Assembly (NCBI GenBank): GCA_024398715.1
Contig: JAKSIP010000006.1
Coordinates: forward strand, 52,486 to 116,485
Origin: Bacteroidaceae bacterium
GTDB taxonomy: Bacteria; Bacteroidota; Bacteroidia; Bacteroidales; Bacteroidaceae
DNA: 64,000 bases
Reading direction: 5' to 3'
Of this stretch, positions 54,350-63,950 are shown in pieces. Each line of letters starts with the position of its first letter. Within the stretch, counting starts at the first letter, position 1. A program made the translations under genes and the position numbers. The notes under the pieces were generated by a model. That model was not told the origin of the DNA, searched no databases, and saw only the letters and a program-made list of their open reading frames with translations.

Positions 54350-57175
54350 TCAGAAATCCAGGTCAAGACAGTAAGGTGTTCCACTGGCAGTTATGCCCGA
54401 ACCGGAAATGTGGAAGTGCCGTGAATACGCATTGTTGTAGAACTCAATCTGCGCGTTCCCAAGGGAATCTGTAATAACGTTGGGATTCCAGAACAGAGTG
54501 CGGCGGAAATCCTGTGGAAGCGAGTCTGTAGGTGTCACAGGATATTCTGTCTTATAGTAGTCCACCATCTGTGAGTAACCATATATTTTTGTGGAGCGTT
54601 TACCAAGAATCTTTGTAGTTTCAAAGTGATTCATGGATTCCCAATTGTCCTTAATATACACATCAATTAAATATTGCTTTTGGAAACTCTCGATTCCAGA
54701 TATTCCTTTATTTTGCGATATACTATATAAATCAATCCATTCATTATCTGTGTTCCCATACATATTTGTATTTTCTAAATCTTCGTATGATTTAACTTTA
54801 TCATTAAATAGATAATTTACTTGATCTAAATAAGAATAGTCCAAATGTTCCACAGCGTATTTTATTAATAATGGGGTATATTGAGCCCAGTACTTTCGTG
54901 TTTGTGGTTTATCGTAGATTATTATGCTTTTAACGTATGCCATGTCAATCTGAAAAGGGTCAGAGAATATTCCAGTTTTCAAGACTTTTTTAGAATCATG
55001 AATGTAAAATGTTACAGGGTAAGTCTGAGCTACTGGATTAAATCCCATATCTATAAGATAGCCCCATAAATCTGTAGAATACTCTCCCTTGTCCATTGAT
55101 TCTTGGGTATATTTTTCAGCATCCAGTGCGCGGAATGTATCGTAATCTACGTATCGTTTTGCTTCAATATCAACTTGATCTAGCATTATACCGTCAAATT
55201 GATATTTCAGTTGTTTGTTTTCTTTTACAATTTCTGAAAGATCTTCCATAGACAAAGAATCGTTTGACATAACAACAGCACTGTCCAACAGAAGTATTAC
55301 ATTGGCATCTGGTGAGTTCAGTTCCAGCTCTTTTCCGCTGTAGGCTCTGCAGTCTGGTTTTATAACATGTTCAAGACATATTCTTGCATCTTTCAACTTG
55401 TTTGTTTTTTTGAACAACTGTATGTTTGCTTTTGCATAATCGTCAAACGGTCTTAGATTGAATCCAAAATATCCATCTTCATTTGTGTTTACAAATGCAC
55501 TTTGTGATTGTTCTTTGTATTTTGCAGTTACGCCGGCACCTACTACTATACCTTTGACTTTATATCTGGCAAATTTTGATTTTATCCATCCGTTCAGAGT
55601 CAGGCTGTCTTCAATTCTGTGCATCTCTACAAATTTGGTGTTTGTAGTCATTACTCCCCAGTCATAGCGTTCCCATCCCTGTACAAGCATAAGCAAGTCC
55701 ATGTGCCTGCGGTGAGCAGAATCGTCTGCTTCAAAATAATATTGCGGCTGTTGTATATATCCACGTAAATCTGAAGAAAGCAGCATGTTGGTCAGCATGT
55801 TGTCTTCGTAGTAATTGCCATAATCTTCAACATCGCGCACAGAAATACAGATTCTGTCTCTGAACGGATTACCAAAGCGGTCTGTAAGATTCAGTTTTAT
55901 AGGAACCTTTTCAAATGGTCTGATAAACTTATTAGGAACTTGAATTGCTATCTGAGGGGCCTTGAATGTCCAGTTGAAATGAAACAAACCCCTTGAAGCA
56001 AGTATTTCTCCATTCTTGTTGAATATTGTCAGTCTGCATACTCCCAAAGGGAATCCTTCAGAATTTATACTCAACGTATTTTCTTTATCTGCTATAAATG
56101 TATCAAAGTGAAATAATTCTCCACGACAGGTTATTGTAACACCAAGAGTGTCTTTTGTTCCGTTAGGATAAGAGAAATGAACTGTATATAACGAATCGGA
56201 TGGAGATTCCACAACAAGATTACAGGCCTTATCCGATGCTTTTGGAAGTGTGAATTTTTTGGTGTTACCATCAGCGTCTTCAAATGTCACTCTGTTATTT
56301 GCCGATGTTGGAGTGAATATGAACGCACCCATGCCATTGTGTTCAACCGGCGCAACAATAGTTGAATCGTTGCTGTTGTAATAAAGCGTCCCATCTAACG
56401 GGATACCGTTAATGTCAAGTGCCTTGAATGCAATCCTGTTAGGAACACCAAGTGCAATATTACCTCCTTCCGGGTAGAAATAAAGATTAATCTCTTTTTC
56501 CTTATGATGGTTTGCAACCCTGCGTATGGGATTGTCAACAGTTTCATCTACCAACACGGTGGCTCCAGAGTAGTGACCTTTGACTGCTGGTGTTTTATAT
56601 ACCGGTATGACTCTTGAGAATATGCAGTTGTTGTCAAAGTTGAGCATATTGTACGTGTATGCTCTTATTTCATAGAAGCCGCTGGGGTAATCCAATATTC
56701 CTCTCAGAGCTCGTGCCTGCCCCGTTGAATAGTCCTTTAATACAATTTCTCCATGGCATTGTCCGTCAACTAACGGTCTTTTGACAGTTTGCAGAATTGT
56801 ACCGCCTGGCGATACAAGTTCAATGTACAACACTTTACTTGGTGCTCTTTGTAATGTTGAAGCATGTGTGGCATAACCCTTGAACCATATAGTATCGCCC
56901 TGAAAATATGCATTGTTGTCAAACTGCAACCAGACTTTTTCTTGAGGAAATATATTGTTGAACTGGTGTATATTTCCTGCAAAACGTTTCAACTTGTCTA
57001 TTGCTGTGTTTTTTTTAACCAGAGCCTGTTCCTGTTGCTTACGTTTCTGATCCAAAAACTGATCTGCCGGGAATATACTATTGGGATAAAAACTAACAGA
57101 ATTCTCTTGCGCCAGTAAATTCAATCCATTACAGAACACTAAAAACAATATGATTATCCAGGCTCTCTTTGTCAT
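54350..57175 (-). CDS. Large secreted MG2/alpha-2-macroglobulin-like protein with TonB-plug-like segment
   Basis: 941 residues with a signal peptide (AWIIILFLVFCNGLNLLAQ). The segment EKVWLQFDNNAYFQGDTIWF plus the following KGYATH (about 80-105) is the hallmark of a Bacteroidetes family with an MG2-like domain; several beta-sandwich repeats follow (LYFYPEGGNIALGVPNRIAF). A carboxypeptidase-regulatory-like stretch with LNGWIKSKFARYKVKGIVVG comes next, then a short plug-like part and the terminal beta domain (RTLFWNPNVITDSLGNAQIE). It is presumably on the periplasmic side of the outer membrane; function is unknown. Converges with the PfkB gene. Confidence 0.75.
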   Translation of the reverse strand: MTKRAWIIILFLVFCNGLNLLAQENSVSFYPNSIFPADQFLDQKRKQQEQALVKKNTAIDKLKRFAGNIHQFNNIFPQEKVWLQFDNNAYFQGDTIWFKGYATHASTLQRAPSKVLYIELVSPGGTILQTVKRPLVDGQCHGEIVLKDYSTGQARALRGILDYPSGFYEIRAYTYNMLNFDNNCIFSRVIPVYKTPAVKGHYSGATVLVDETVDNPIRRVANHHKEKEINLYFYPEGGNIALGVPNRIAFKALDINGIPLDGTLYYNSNDSTIVAPVEHNGMGAFIFTPTSANNRVTFEDADGNTKKFTLPKASDKACNLVVESPSDSLYTVHFSYPNGTKDTLGVTITCRGELFHFDTFIADKENTLSINSEGFPLGVCRLTIFNKNGEILASRGLFHFNWTFKAPQIAIQVPNKFIRPFEKVPIKLNLTDRFGNPFRDRICISVRDVEDYGNYYEDNMLTNMLLSSDLRGYIQQPQYYFEADDSAHRRHMDLLMLVQGWERYDWGVMTTNTKFVEMHRIEDSLTLNGWIKSKFARYKVKGIVVGAGVTAKYKEQSQSAFVNTNEDGYFGFNLRPFDDYAKANIQLFKKTNKLKDARICLEHVIKPDCRAYSGKELELNSPDANVILLLDSAVVMSNDSLSMEDLSEIVKENKQLKYQFDGIMLDQVDIEAKRYVDYDTFRALDAEKYTQESMDKGEYSTDLWGYLIDMGFNPVAQTYPVTFYIHDSKKVLKTGIFSDPFQIDMAYVKSIIIYDKPQTRKYWAQYTPLLIKYAVEHLDYSYLDQVNYLFNDKVKSYEDLENTNMYGNTDNEWIDLYSISQNKGISGIESFQKQYLIDVYIKDNWESMNHFETTKILGKRSTKIYGYSQMVDYYKTEYPVTPTDSLPQDFRRTLFWNPNVITDSLGNAQIEFYNNAYSRHFHISGSGITASGTPYCLDLDF

Positions 57176-57224
57176 ATTATTTCATGTGAAACTATCCAAG
57201 GCAAATACTGATTTTACAAGTCTC

Positions 57225-58301
57225 TTAATTGGGTAAATAAAAGTATGTTATTGGGTACAGTTCTTGTTTATAACATGCTCGTAGATATGAATAGTCATGA
57301 TAATTGTAATCATCCTTATGATAATTGTTTGTGTAAAATGTATAATACTCATCTCCTGGTCTCGTTATCTGAAACAGTATATCACTTTCTGAAGGAAGAA
57401 GTGATTTCCTTCCTGCATACATGTAATACTTAAAGGCATATCCTGACTGACATGATTGCGGCAGAAATGAACCTTGAGCTACTACACCCGAATCTACAAC
57501 TTGATAGTTTACATAAGAAATAAAGTTATAGTCATATCTGTCATGTACATAATGTCTTACATACATAACAGAATCATTAGGCAAATTGTATGTGTCATTA
57601 GCCCAATGGCCTTGTTCTGTCCACCATAGTGAGATACTTGCCGCATATCCAAATTCATCGCTGATAAAATGTATTATTTCATAGTCACCAACGTTACCTG
57701 GGCCTGGGTAACTTCCCATTCCTTCTGAACGGCTCATTTTCTTTTTTTCTGTGGCACTGCTTGCTCTTACAATGCTTATTATGTTGAACAGAATGTTGTC
57801 ATATTCAAGTTCTGCAGTTTGTGTGTTGAATAGAGCTATTGTTTTTGTTATTGTTCCTTGATAGCTCCAGGTTATTTCAACTTTATTGAATAATTCCTGT
57901 ATATTCAGCAGACTGTCCACGTACGATTGCAGATAATCTGATTTATGATGGAATGTAATTGTATCGTCTTTGATTACGCTATATGGTACTAACTTGAATT
58001 TAGACAAAGAACCGCAGTATATAGGGAAAGCAAGGTTCATATTATTGAAGAAATCAGAAGATTCAAGGGTGCATGTGTCAATAGGTATTGCACTGATGAA
58101 AACTACTCCACTACTGTCCAACACTTCTGCGTTCGCCTGCAAACGTTCTGCAAGACTTGCACTCCATGTCGGTTGCTTGAACACACTTTTATTTATACCG
58201 CCAATTCCAAGAATATCACAATCGTCTAGGTAACTATTGGAACAAGATGCACTGAAAAGTAAGGCAAACAATGCACATACCTGTAAAACTGTTTTCTTCA
58301 T
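57225..58301 (-). CDS. Lipoprotein of unknown function, paralogue A
   Basis: 358 residues. The lipobox FSASC gives Cys20, followed by SNSYLDDCDILGIGGIN. It is a paralogue of the protein at 60639: shared landmarks include CSNS, DILxIGxI, a SYVDSLL-type block, WSYQG and the strongest block IALFNTQTAELEYDNILFNI. The C-terminal half is very rich in Tyr, Asp and Asn. No known domain is recognised. It is transcribed away from the transglutaminase-like gene. Confidence 0.75.
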   Translation of the reverse strand: MKKTVLQVCALFALLFSASCSNSYLDDCDILGIGGINKSVFKQPTWSASLAERLQANAEVLDSSGVVFISAIPIDTCTLESSDFFNNMNLAFPIYCGSLSKFKLVPYSVIKDDTITFHHKSDYLQSYVDSLLNIQELFNKVEITWSYQGTITKTIALFNTQTAELEYDNILFNIISIVRASSATEKKKMSRSEGMGSYPGPGNVGDYEIIHFISDEFGYAASISLWWTEQGHWANDTYNLPNDSVMYVRHYVHDRYDYNFISYVNYQVVDSGVVAQGSFLPQSCQSGYAFKYYMYAGRKSLLPSESDILFQITRPGDEYYTFYTNNYHKDDYNYHDYSYLRACYKQELYPITYFYLPN

Positions 58302-58332
58302 AAAATTCTTTGGGTTAATTTTTATATGTTTA

Positions 58333-58340
58333 CAAATTTA
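58333..58340 (-). promoter_or_regulatory. -7 promoter box of lipoprotein A gene
   Basis: CAAATTTA on the plus strand reads TAAATTTG on the minus strand, 31 nt before the ATG. Confidence 0.45.
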
Positions 58341-58594
58341 ATAAAATATTTGAAATTTTATGTATAAAAATCACTTTTGTGCAATTTGCAAAAGTGATAA
58401 AGTGAAAAATAGTCCTATTCCTTAACAAAGAACTCGACATCAATGGTATAATTTGAATATGGGCTAAATTAACGCGAAGAAAGAATTTTTTTAAATTTTG
58501 CGTTGAATAGGATTATTTCAATGTTTCTTGGGGGAATTACTTAATAATGAAAATATTGCAAATTTTGTATTGTTGCAATTTGCAACGCTATTTA

Positions 58595-58626
58595 TTGCTG
58601 AAGTTTTGATTATTTTTTTATCTTTG
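58595..58626 (+). promoter_or_regulatory. Promoter of the transglutaminase-like gene
   Basis: TTG at 58595-58597 and TATCTTTG at 58619-58626, spacing 21 nt, 15 nt before the ATG at 58642. Confidence 0.6.
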
Positions 58627-58641
58627 CGGAAAACAAGTTAA

Positions 58642-60600
58642 ATGATGAGAAAAAAAGAAAATATACTAATCTTATTAATATTCATTTTTTCAATATTCAG
58701 TTGCACAACAGATAATGAAGAAATATATCTTAAATATGCGTTATTGGCATCTGGTAAAAATCGTGGGCAATTAGAGAAGGTCTTAGATTACTACGCAAAT
58801 GATTCCCTAAAATATAAAGCCGCTCGATTTTTGATAGAAAATATGCCTGGTCACTATTCCTATGCACAGAAAGATAGGATAAATGAATATTATAACGACG
58901 CAAAAAAAATATTGTTAGCAAATGACCTGACTCCAAAACAACAACGCGATTCAATATTAATCATATCAGATAGTCTTTACGCATTATTAGACAAATTTAC
59001 CATTGAAGATGTAAAGGTAATAAAGGCTGACTTTTTGATTCATAATATAGACAAAGCTTTTGAAGTTTGGCTGAATAATCCTCGTTGTCAGCATGTTGAT
59101 TTTGAAACTTTTTGTGAGATGATACTGCCATATAAATGTGTGGAATTACAAGAAATGGATTCATGGAGAGACACATTATCTGCCAGATTCTCTGAAGATT
59201 TACAAAAATTCCCCTACAACGATGAAAATTGGAATTCTCCATATAGAGTTGTTAATTTGATTAGGGATGAAATGTTGCGAAAAGTCAAACCTATTGGGAT
59301 GTTTAACCGCAGTGGGCATCCTTTATTAAGGTCTGATTTATTACCAATTCAAACATACGGACGGTGTGAAGACTATGTTAATTTGGCCGTCTTAACTTTT
59401 AGAAGTTTGGGTATTCCAGTTTCTATAGATGTGGCTCCATACTGGGGTCAATATAGAGCTGGACATTCGTGGTACGTTCTCCTAAATGACAGAGGTGAGG
59501 AACTGAGTGCAGAATGGGATATTGGTTCATTACCTGGAACTGCATTTTTCCCATATCAACGCATACCGAAAGTTTATAGAAGTACTTACGCTATTAATCG
59601 TGATATAGCCAAATATAAAATTAATTCAACGTATAAATTCCCATTTGAATTATGCCAGATTGATGTCACTGACAAATATGTAAAAACTGACAATATAGCA
59701 ATACCGATAAATAAATGCGATTTGGCAGAAGATTATGCGTATATATCAACTTTTACTGGCAGACCGCAGGATTGGTCAGTAATTGATTATGGAACTATCA
59801 AAAAAGGGGAAGCTTATTTTAATAAAATTGGACGGAATGTCTTGTATATTATTCATGGTTTTGATGGCGAACGGCTTATACCTATTACAAAGCCTTTTTT
59901 TATTCACAAAAACGGAGAAATAGAATATATAACATGTAATAAAGAAGATGAATCCATCCTGACACTTTATCGTAAATATCCTGAATCTGAAAACGTTGTT
60001 ACTATGAGGCGAAGAATTTTAGGAGCACAAATTCAAGCGTCTAACTACAGAGATTTTTCAAAATATGACATTTTATATACAGTGAAATCTACAAGTATTC
60101 CTGATAAGATAAAATTGAATAATTCTAAATCTTACAGGTATTATAGATATATGCCTAAAGATGGATCATACGGGAGCATAGCTGAATTAAAATTCTGGAT
60201 GAACGATACTCTCCCTATAACAGGTTCATATTTAGCATGTCAATTTGCGACTAAAGAAAATATAGACAAAGCATTTGATGATGATTGGCTCACCAACTTT
60301 GAAACAGACAATCAAGATGGAGCGTGGGTAGGAATAGATGCAAAAAAGCCGGTAGTGGCATCGCATGTAAGAATAGTTCCGCGTGGCGATGATAACGATA
60401 TTCATCCTGGCGATGAATATGAACTATTTTATTGGGATAATGAATTCGGTTGGATAAGTTTAGGAGTAAAATTTGCAAAAGATAATTCGTTAACATACAA
60501 ACATGTACCAAATGGTGCATTGTTATGGCTAAAAAATTATACACGTGGATGGGATGAAAGACCTTTTAGAGTAATTAATGGTGTAATTGAATGGCTATAA
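58642..60600 (+). CDS. Transglutaminase-like lipoprotein with C-terminal galactose-binding-like domain
   Basis: 652 residues. A lipoprotein signal (FIFSIFSC, Cys about 21) precedes a helical region, then a transglutaminase-like core with the triad Cys242 in YGRCEDYVNL, His275 in RAGHSWYVLL and an Asp near 291 in AEWDIG. The C-terminal ~150 residues (GSIAELKFWMNDT, FDDDWLTNFETDN, VRIVPRGDDNDIHPGDEYEL) look like an F5/8 discoidin-type domain, so a glycan-bound surface location is likely. Family members may act as peptidases or transglutaminases; the reaction is unknown. Its DNA is markedly AT-rich compared with the core genes. Confidence 0.82.
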   Translation: MMRKKENILILLIFIFSIFSCTTDNEEIYLKYALLASGKNRGQLEKVLDYYANDSLKYKAARFLIENMPGHYSYAQKDRINEYYNDAKKILLANDLTPKQQRDSILIISDSLYALLDKFTIEDVKVIKADFLIHNIDKAFEVWLNNPRCQHVDFETFCEMILPYKCVELQEMDSWRDTLSARFSEDLQKFPYNDENWNSPYRVVNLIRDEMLRKVKPIGMFNRSGHPLLRSDLLPIQTYGRCEDYVNLAVLTFRSLGIPVSIDVAPYWGQYRAGHSWYVLLNDRGEELSAEWDIGSLPGTAFFPYQRIPKVYRSTYAINRDIAKYKINSTYKFPFELCQIDVTDKYVKTDNIAIPINKCDLAEDYAYISTFTGRPQDWSVIDYGTIKKGEAYFNKIGRNVLYIIHGFDGERLIPITKPFFIHKNGEIEYITCNKEDESILTLYRKYPESENVVTMRRRILGAQIQASNYRDFSKYDILYTVKSTSIPDKIKLNNSKSYRYYRYMPKDGSYGSIAELKFWMNDTLPITGSYLACQFATKENIDKAFDDDWLTNFETDNQDGAWVGIDAKKPVVASHVRIVPRGDDNDIHPGDEYELFYWDNEFGWISLGVKFAKDNSLTYKHVPNGALLWLKNYTRGWDERPFRVINGVIEWL

Positions 60601-60638
60601 ATTGATTGTCACTTTTTATTAACTAAATATTAAACATT

Positions 60639-61586
60639 ATGAAAAAAGTCATTTTTTTATTATTAGTGTCACTAATCTTAAATTCTTGTTCAAACAGTTT
60701 TATCCCAGAATTTAATGATTATGATATTTTACAAATTGGTAACATTGATCAGATAGAACGAAAATATGATTGGCGTTCTGAGTTAAGCTCTATTTGTAAA
60801 GAACATGAAACAGTCCTTAAAAAATCAGGATTGCAATTAAAAGGTTTTTCTGAAATATATAAAGACTGTTTATCACATAATGAAATATTAAACCAGAACT
60901 CTTTATTCCCTGCATATTATAAGGCTGATTCTCTAATTCTTATGCCATATGAATGGTTAAAGAGTGATACAACAACTACACACGTTAAGATTAATTGCAT
61001 CACCAATTACATTGATAGTTTGTTGCACACAGAGGTTTCTTATAAATATGTTTCTTTGAAATGGAATTATAAAGGACATTGTTTTGAATCAATAGCTTTA
61101 TTTAACTCTATTACAGGTGAACTTGAATATGACAATATACTTTTTAATTTAATAGGAAATATAGAGTTTACTGCAAGTAAAACTAAGAATCCTTTAATTT
61201 ATCGTTCTGAGAATCAGGAAACTTACGAATTACAAACACATGAATTGTCATATTATAATCCAGAAACGAACAATACATCATATGCCACAATAACATGCAA
61301 AGAATATGGCAGTTATACTTATTTATTAAAAGTGATTCATGGTGATTCTATATATGTACGCACATACAACCACTATTGTATAGATCACAACTATGTAGTT
61401 AATGGTTCTGATTGTTTAATATACCAAATTGTAGACTTAACGCCTACTTACACAGATTATATTGAATATACTATAAGTGCGTGGCTGGGTTGCAATTTTT
61501 CATATGCTCCCATTTATCCCACTAGCACTTATAGCGATGTTCACGGATCAGCTATATTTGCGCACAAATATTTTGACATTCCTTGA
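60639..61586 (+). CDS. Lipoprotein of unknown function, paralogue B
   Basis: 315 residues. The lipobox ILNSC gives Cys17, followed by SNSFIPEFNDYDILQIGNID. Over its first ~180 residues it aligns with paralogue A (57225-58301): NYIDSLL, LKWNYKGHCFESIALFNSIT, GELEYDNILFNLIGNI. The C-terminal halves diverge, although both are Tyr-rich. It follows the transglutaminase-like gene by 38 bp in the same direction and is AT-rich. Confidence 0.75.
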   Translation: MKKVIFLLLVSLILNSCSNSFIPEFNDYDILQIGNIDQIERKYDWRSELSSICKEHETVLKKSGLQLKGFSEIYKDCLSHNEILNQNSLFPAYYKADSLILMPYEWLKSDTTTTHVKINCITNYIDSLLHTEVSYKYVSLKWNYKGHCFESIALFNSITGELEYDNILFNLIGNIEFTASKTKNPLIYRSENQETYELQTHELSYYNPETNNTSYATITCKEYGSYTYLLKVIHGDSIYVRTYNHYCIDHNYVVNGSDCLIYQIVDLTPTYTDYIEYTISAWLGCNFSYAPIYPTSTYSDVHGSAIFAHKYFDIP

Positions 61587-61650
61587 TTATAGACTAAGAA
61601 TCTATTTTGAAATATTACAATTCAACTTTGACAAAATAAATTTTAACAAT

Positions 61651-62862
61651 ATGAAAAAAACTATTCTAATAATGTTTGGTATCTTAACATTCCTGTTTAA
61701 TGTTAATTTATTTGCCATCCAAGATGTTGTTTTGGATTTAAATAATAATTCTACAGCAACTGTTAACGAAAGTTTTGCTAAAACTCAGGTAATTTCTTTA
61801 TCTATACCAATTGAGGCGTCGCAAGGACCTTATGAGTATTATAGAACAAACAATAAAGGGACTTCTGTAATTCATAATGATGGGCGTGGCACCATCTGCA
61901 ATGTTATTGTTGACAATAAATATATTTTTGTTAAAACAGTGTCCCCCGATAATTACTTGTTGTTTGATAAAAACGGAAAGTTTATTCGTTCTTTTAAAGC
62001 AAGAAACTTGTTCTCTTTGGGGGTATTCCCACTATTCAAACAAAGGGTGGCCTTTGCGTTTGGTCCTCAGTATAATGCAATAATTCCGTTTAATGCCAAG
62101 AAAAGTGCAAATCTATTTTTAAGAGACAACTCTGGAACTGTAATAAATGGGACGCCAGAAATGGATAAATATTATAATAGTCTAAAACAAAAGTTTCCAT
62201 TTAGTGGCGGAAATATAATTGAAACTGCTGAAGGTCCATTGTTTTGTTCAAATACAATGCATCAGAAATCAGAACTAATTGCAAGCAATAAACATAGTTT
62301 TATCACGCTTAAGCCAAATTTGGAATTTGGTGATACTATTATCAGTTATATGGCTGCTACTAGTACAATGAATCATAAAAACCACGAATTTAAAGGAACC
62401 ACGCCTGATAATGTTTCTATGTCATTGAACAATAATATTTACACATTATACTTTGATTCAGCCGATACAATATTCCAGATAGACAGCAAGACACAAGAGT
62501 TTTCACCAAAATATAATATAATCAGTAAGTTAGAAGATAATGTCACCATTTCAAAATTATATGAATATAATGGTTCCATACTTGTAGAATATATAGATTG
62601 GAGTAATATCAATATAGTTCCTCAATTTCTTCTTTACAATATTAACACTAAACAATCTTGTAAAGTCAGCATCTGTAAAAATATGAAATTATGTAAATTG
62701 GTTGGAACATGCCCAAGTGGATATGTATTCCTGTTTACAAAAGACTCTTCCAAGAATTTTGTTGCTAATTTAAACTTCTCATTGAGTAACAATGATAAGC
62801 AAACAATTGAAAACCTGCAGGAAGGTGAATCATTTATTATAATTGTTAAGCCTAAAAACTAA
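61651..62862 (+). CDS. Secreted beta-propeller-like protein
   Basis: 403 residues from the ATG at 61651; the frame is open upstream but overlaps the preceding gene, and only this ATG is followed by a signal peptide (MKKTILIMFGILTFLFNVNL). The mature part has repeated strands with short polar turns, such as VIVDNKYIFVKTV, YLLFDKNGKFIRSF and YTLYFDSADTIFQID, which resembles Bacteroidetes six-bladed propeller proteins of the BF3164 kind. No catalytic residues can be named. It is followed by the membrane protein gene at 17 bp. Confidence 0.6.
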   Translation: MKKTILIMFGILTFLFNVNLFAIQDVVLDLNNNSTATVNESFAKTQVISLSIPIEASQGPYEYYRTNNKGTSVIHNDGRGTICNVIVDNKYIFVKTVSPDNYLLFDKNGKFIRSFKARNLFSLGVFPLFKQRVAFAFGPQYNAIIPFNAKKSANLFLRDNSGTVINGTPEMDKYYNSLKQKFPFSGGNIIETAEGPLFCSNTMHQKSELIASNKHSFITLKPNLEFGDTIISYMAATSTMNHKNHEFKGTTPDNVSMSLNNNIYTLYFDSADTIFQIDSKTQEFSPKYNIISKLEDNVTISKLYEYNGSILVEYIDWSNINIVPQFLLYNINTKQSCKVSICKNMKLCKLVGTCPSGYVFLFTKDSSKNFVANLNFSLSNNDKQTIENLQEGESFIIIVKPKN

Positions 62863-62879
62863 TATTCAGTATTTGAATT

Positions 62880-63950
62880 ATGATAGGGAAAGAACAGGAA
62901 ATACATTCCAGTCTGTTAGCATCAAGATTGTATATACTTATATTGTTAGCAGGCGCAACTTTCCCTGTGTTCAAGAGTATAAATGATTATCTGATATTAG
63001 GAAAATGGGTAATAACAGCAATAATATTTTTACTGGGTCTAATAATTATACCCCTCTGTAAGAAACCTAATTTGTATATCAACATATCATTTGCAACAAT
63101 ATCTCATCCAGCCGTCACTATTTCGATGGCTGTAATTATTTATTCCGTTTTACAATATTTTGAGATATTACCAAGCTTTGGAATATTTAAAGTTGACGGC
63201 GGGTTTGACAACCCTGTAGGAGCGGTCATTACAATTGTATTGCTAATGCCGTCAATATTGTATCTTGCAGACAATAGTAGTAGAAAGAAACGTTTGCTGA
63301 TATATCTGTTTATTATTCTGGAATTAATTTATATTTTGTACCTGCAGTCAAGAACAGGTGTTGTTGTTATTGCAATTATTCTGATATTCTATTTCACGAA
63401 AACGTGTATAACCAATTGGAAACGGCTACTGTTAATGCTTTTTGCAGTTTGTATTCCGATTATAGTATTAATTTACCTTTTTGCGGTCAAAAGCGATTCA
63501 ACAAGCGGAAGAATACTTATTCTCAGGACATGTTGGGAAATGTTTAAAGATGCACCGTTATTCGGGCATGGCTTTCATTCATTTGACAAGAATTACATGC
63601 TATATCAAGCAAGTGTGTTAAAACTACCTGAATGGTCAATGTACGGTATATATGCAGACAATGTAACACATCCGCTTTCTGAATATATGCTTATATTAGT
63701 ACAATTCGGGATTATTGGATTATTGTTGACACTATGTACAATAACCGTAATGCTGGTGTTTATGATGCGCAACAAGGCAGAATATGGCATTTATATACTC
63801 ATGACATTTGTGAGTATAAGCGTTCTTTCCTTATTTACATATCCTTTCAGATACCCTATTACTACAATTGCGGTGTTATATTGTCTATTTGAGAACTTTC
63901 GCATTCAGATATGCAGAATTGCATCAAAGACTATAATATTCTTGATGTAA
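62880..63950 (+). CDS. O-antigen ligase/polymerase-like (Wzy_C) membrane protein
   Basis: 356 residues with about ten hydrophobic helices. The Wzy_C features are present: LQSRTGVVVIAIILIF, the periplasmic loop with GRILILRTCWEMFKDAPLFG then HGFHSFDKNY, and HPLSEYMLILVQFGIIGLLL with the conserved His. Such proteins transfer or polymerise lipid-linked glycans at the periplasmic face. No glycosyltransferase cluster is adjacent, so it may serve a protein-glycosylation or lipoprotein-associated pathway instead of O-antigen. It is the last complete gene; the final 50 bp hold nothing recognisable. Confidence 0.78.
   Translation: MIGKEQEIHSSLLASRLYILILLAGATFPVFKSINDYLILGKWVITAIIFLLGLIIIPLCKKPNLYINISFATISHPAVTISMAVIIYSVLQYFEILPSFGIFKVDGGFDNPVGAVITIVLLMPSILYLADNSSRKKRLLIYLFIILELIYILYLQSRTGVVVIAIILIFYFTKTCITNWKRLLLMLFAVCIPIIVLIYLFAVKSDSTSGRILILRTCWEMFKDAPLFGHGFHSFDKNYMLYQASVLKLPEWSMYGIYADNVTHPLSEYMLILVQFGIIGLLLTLCTITVMLVFMMRNKAEYGIYILMTFVSISVLSLFTYPFRYPITTIAVLYCLFENFRIQICRIASKTIIFLM

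Larger units (their letters stand above)
58302..58641. other. Divergent intergenic region, AT-rich, with TTGCAA repeats
   Basis: This 340-bp gap carries promoters for both flanking genes and no ORF. It has an inverted repeat CACTTTTG...CAAAAGTG (58372-58396, 9-nt loop) and four TTGCAA hexamers (58386, 58556, 58573 and 58580), the last two forming TTGCAA-T-TTGCAA. These are candidate operator sequences. Confidence 0.5.
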
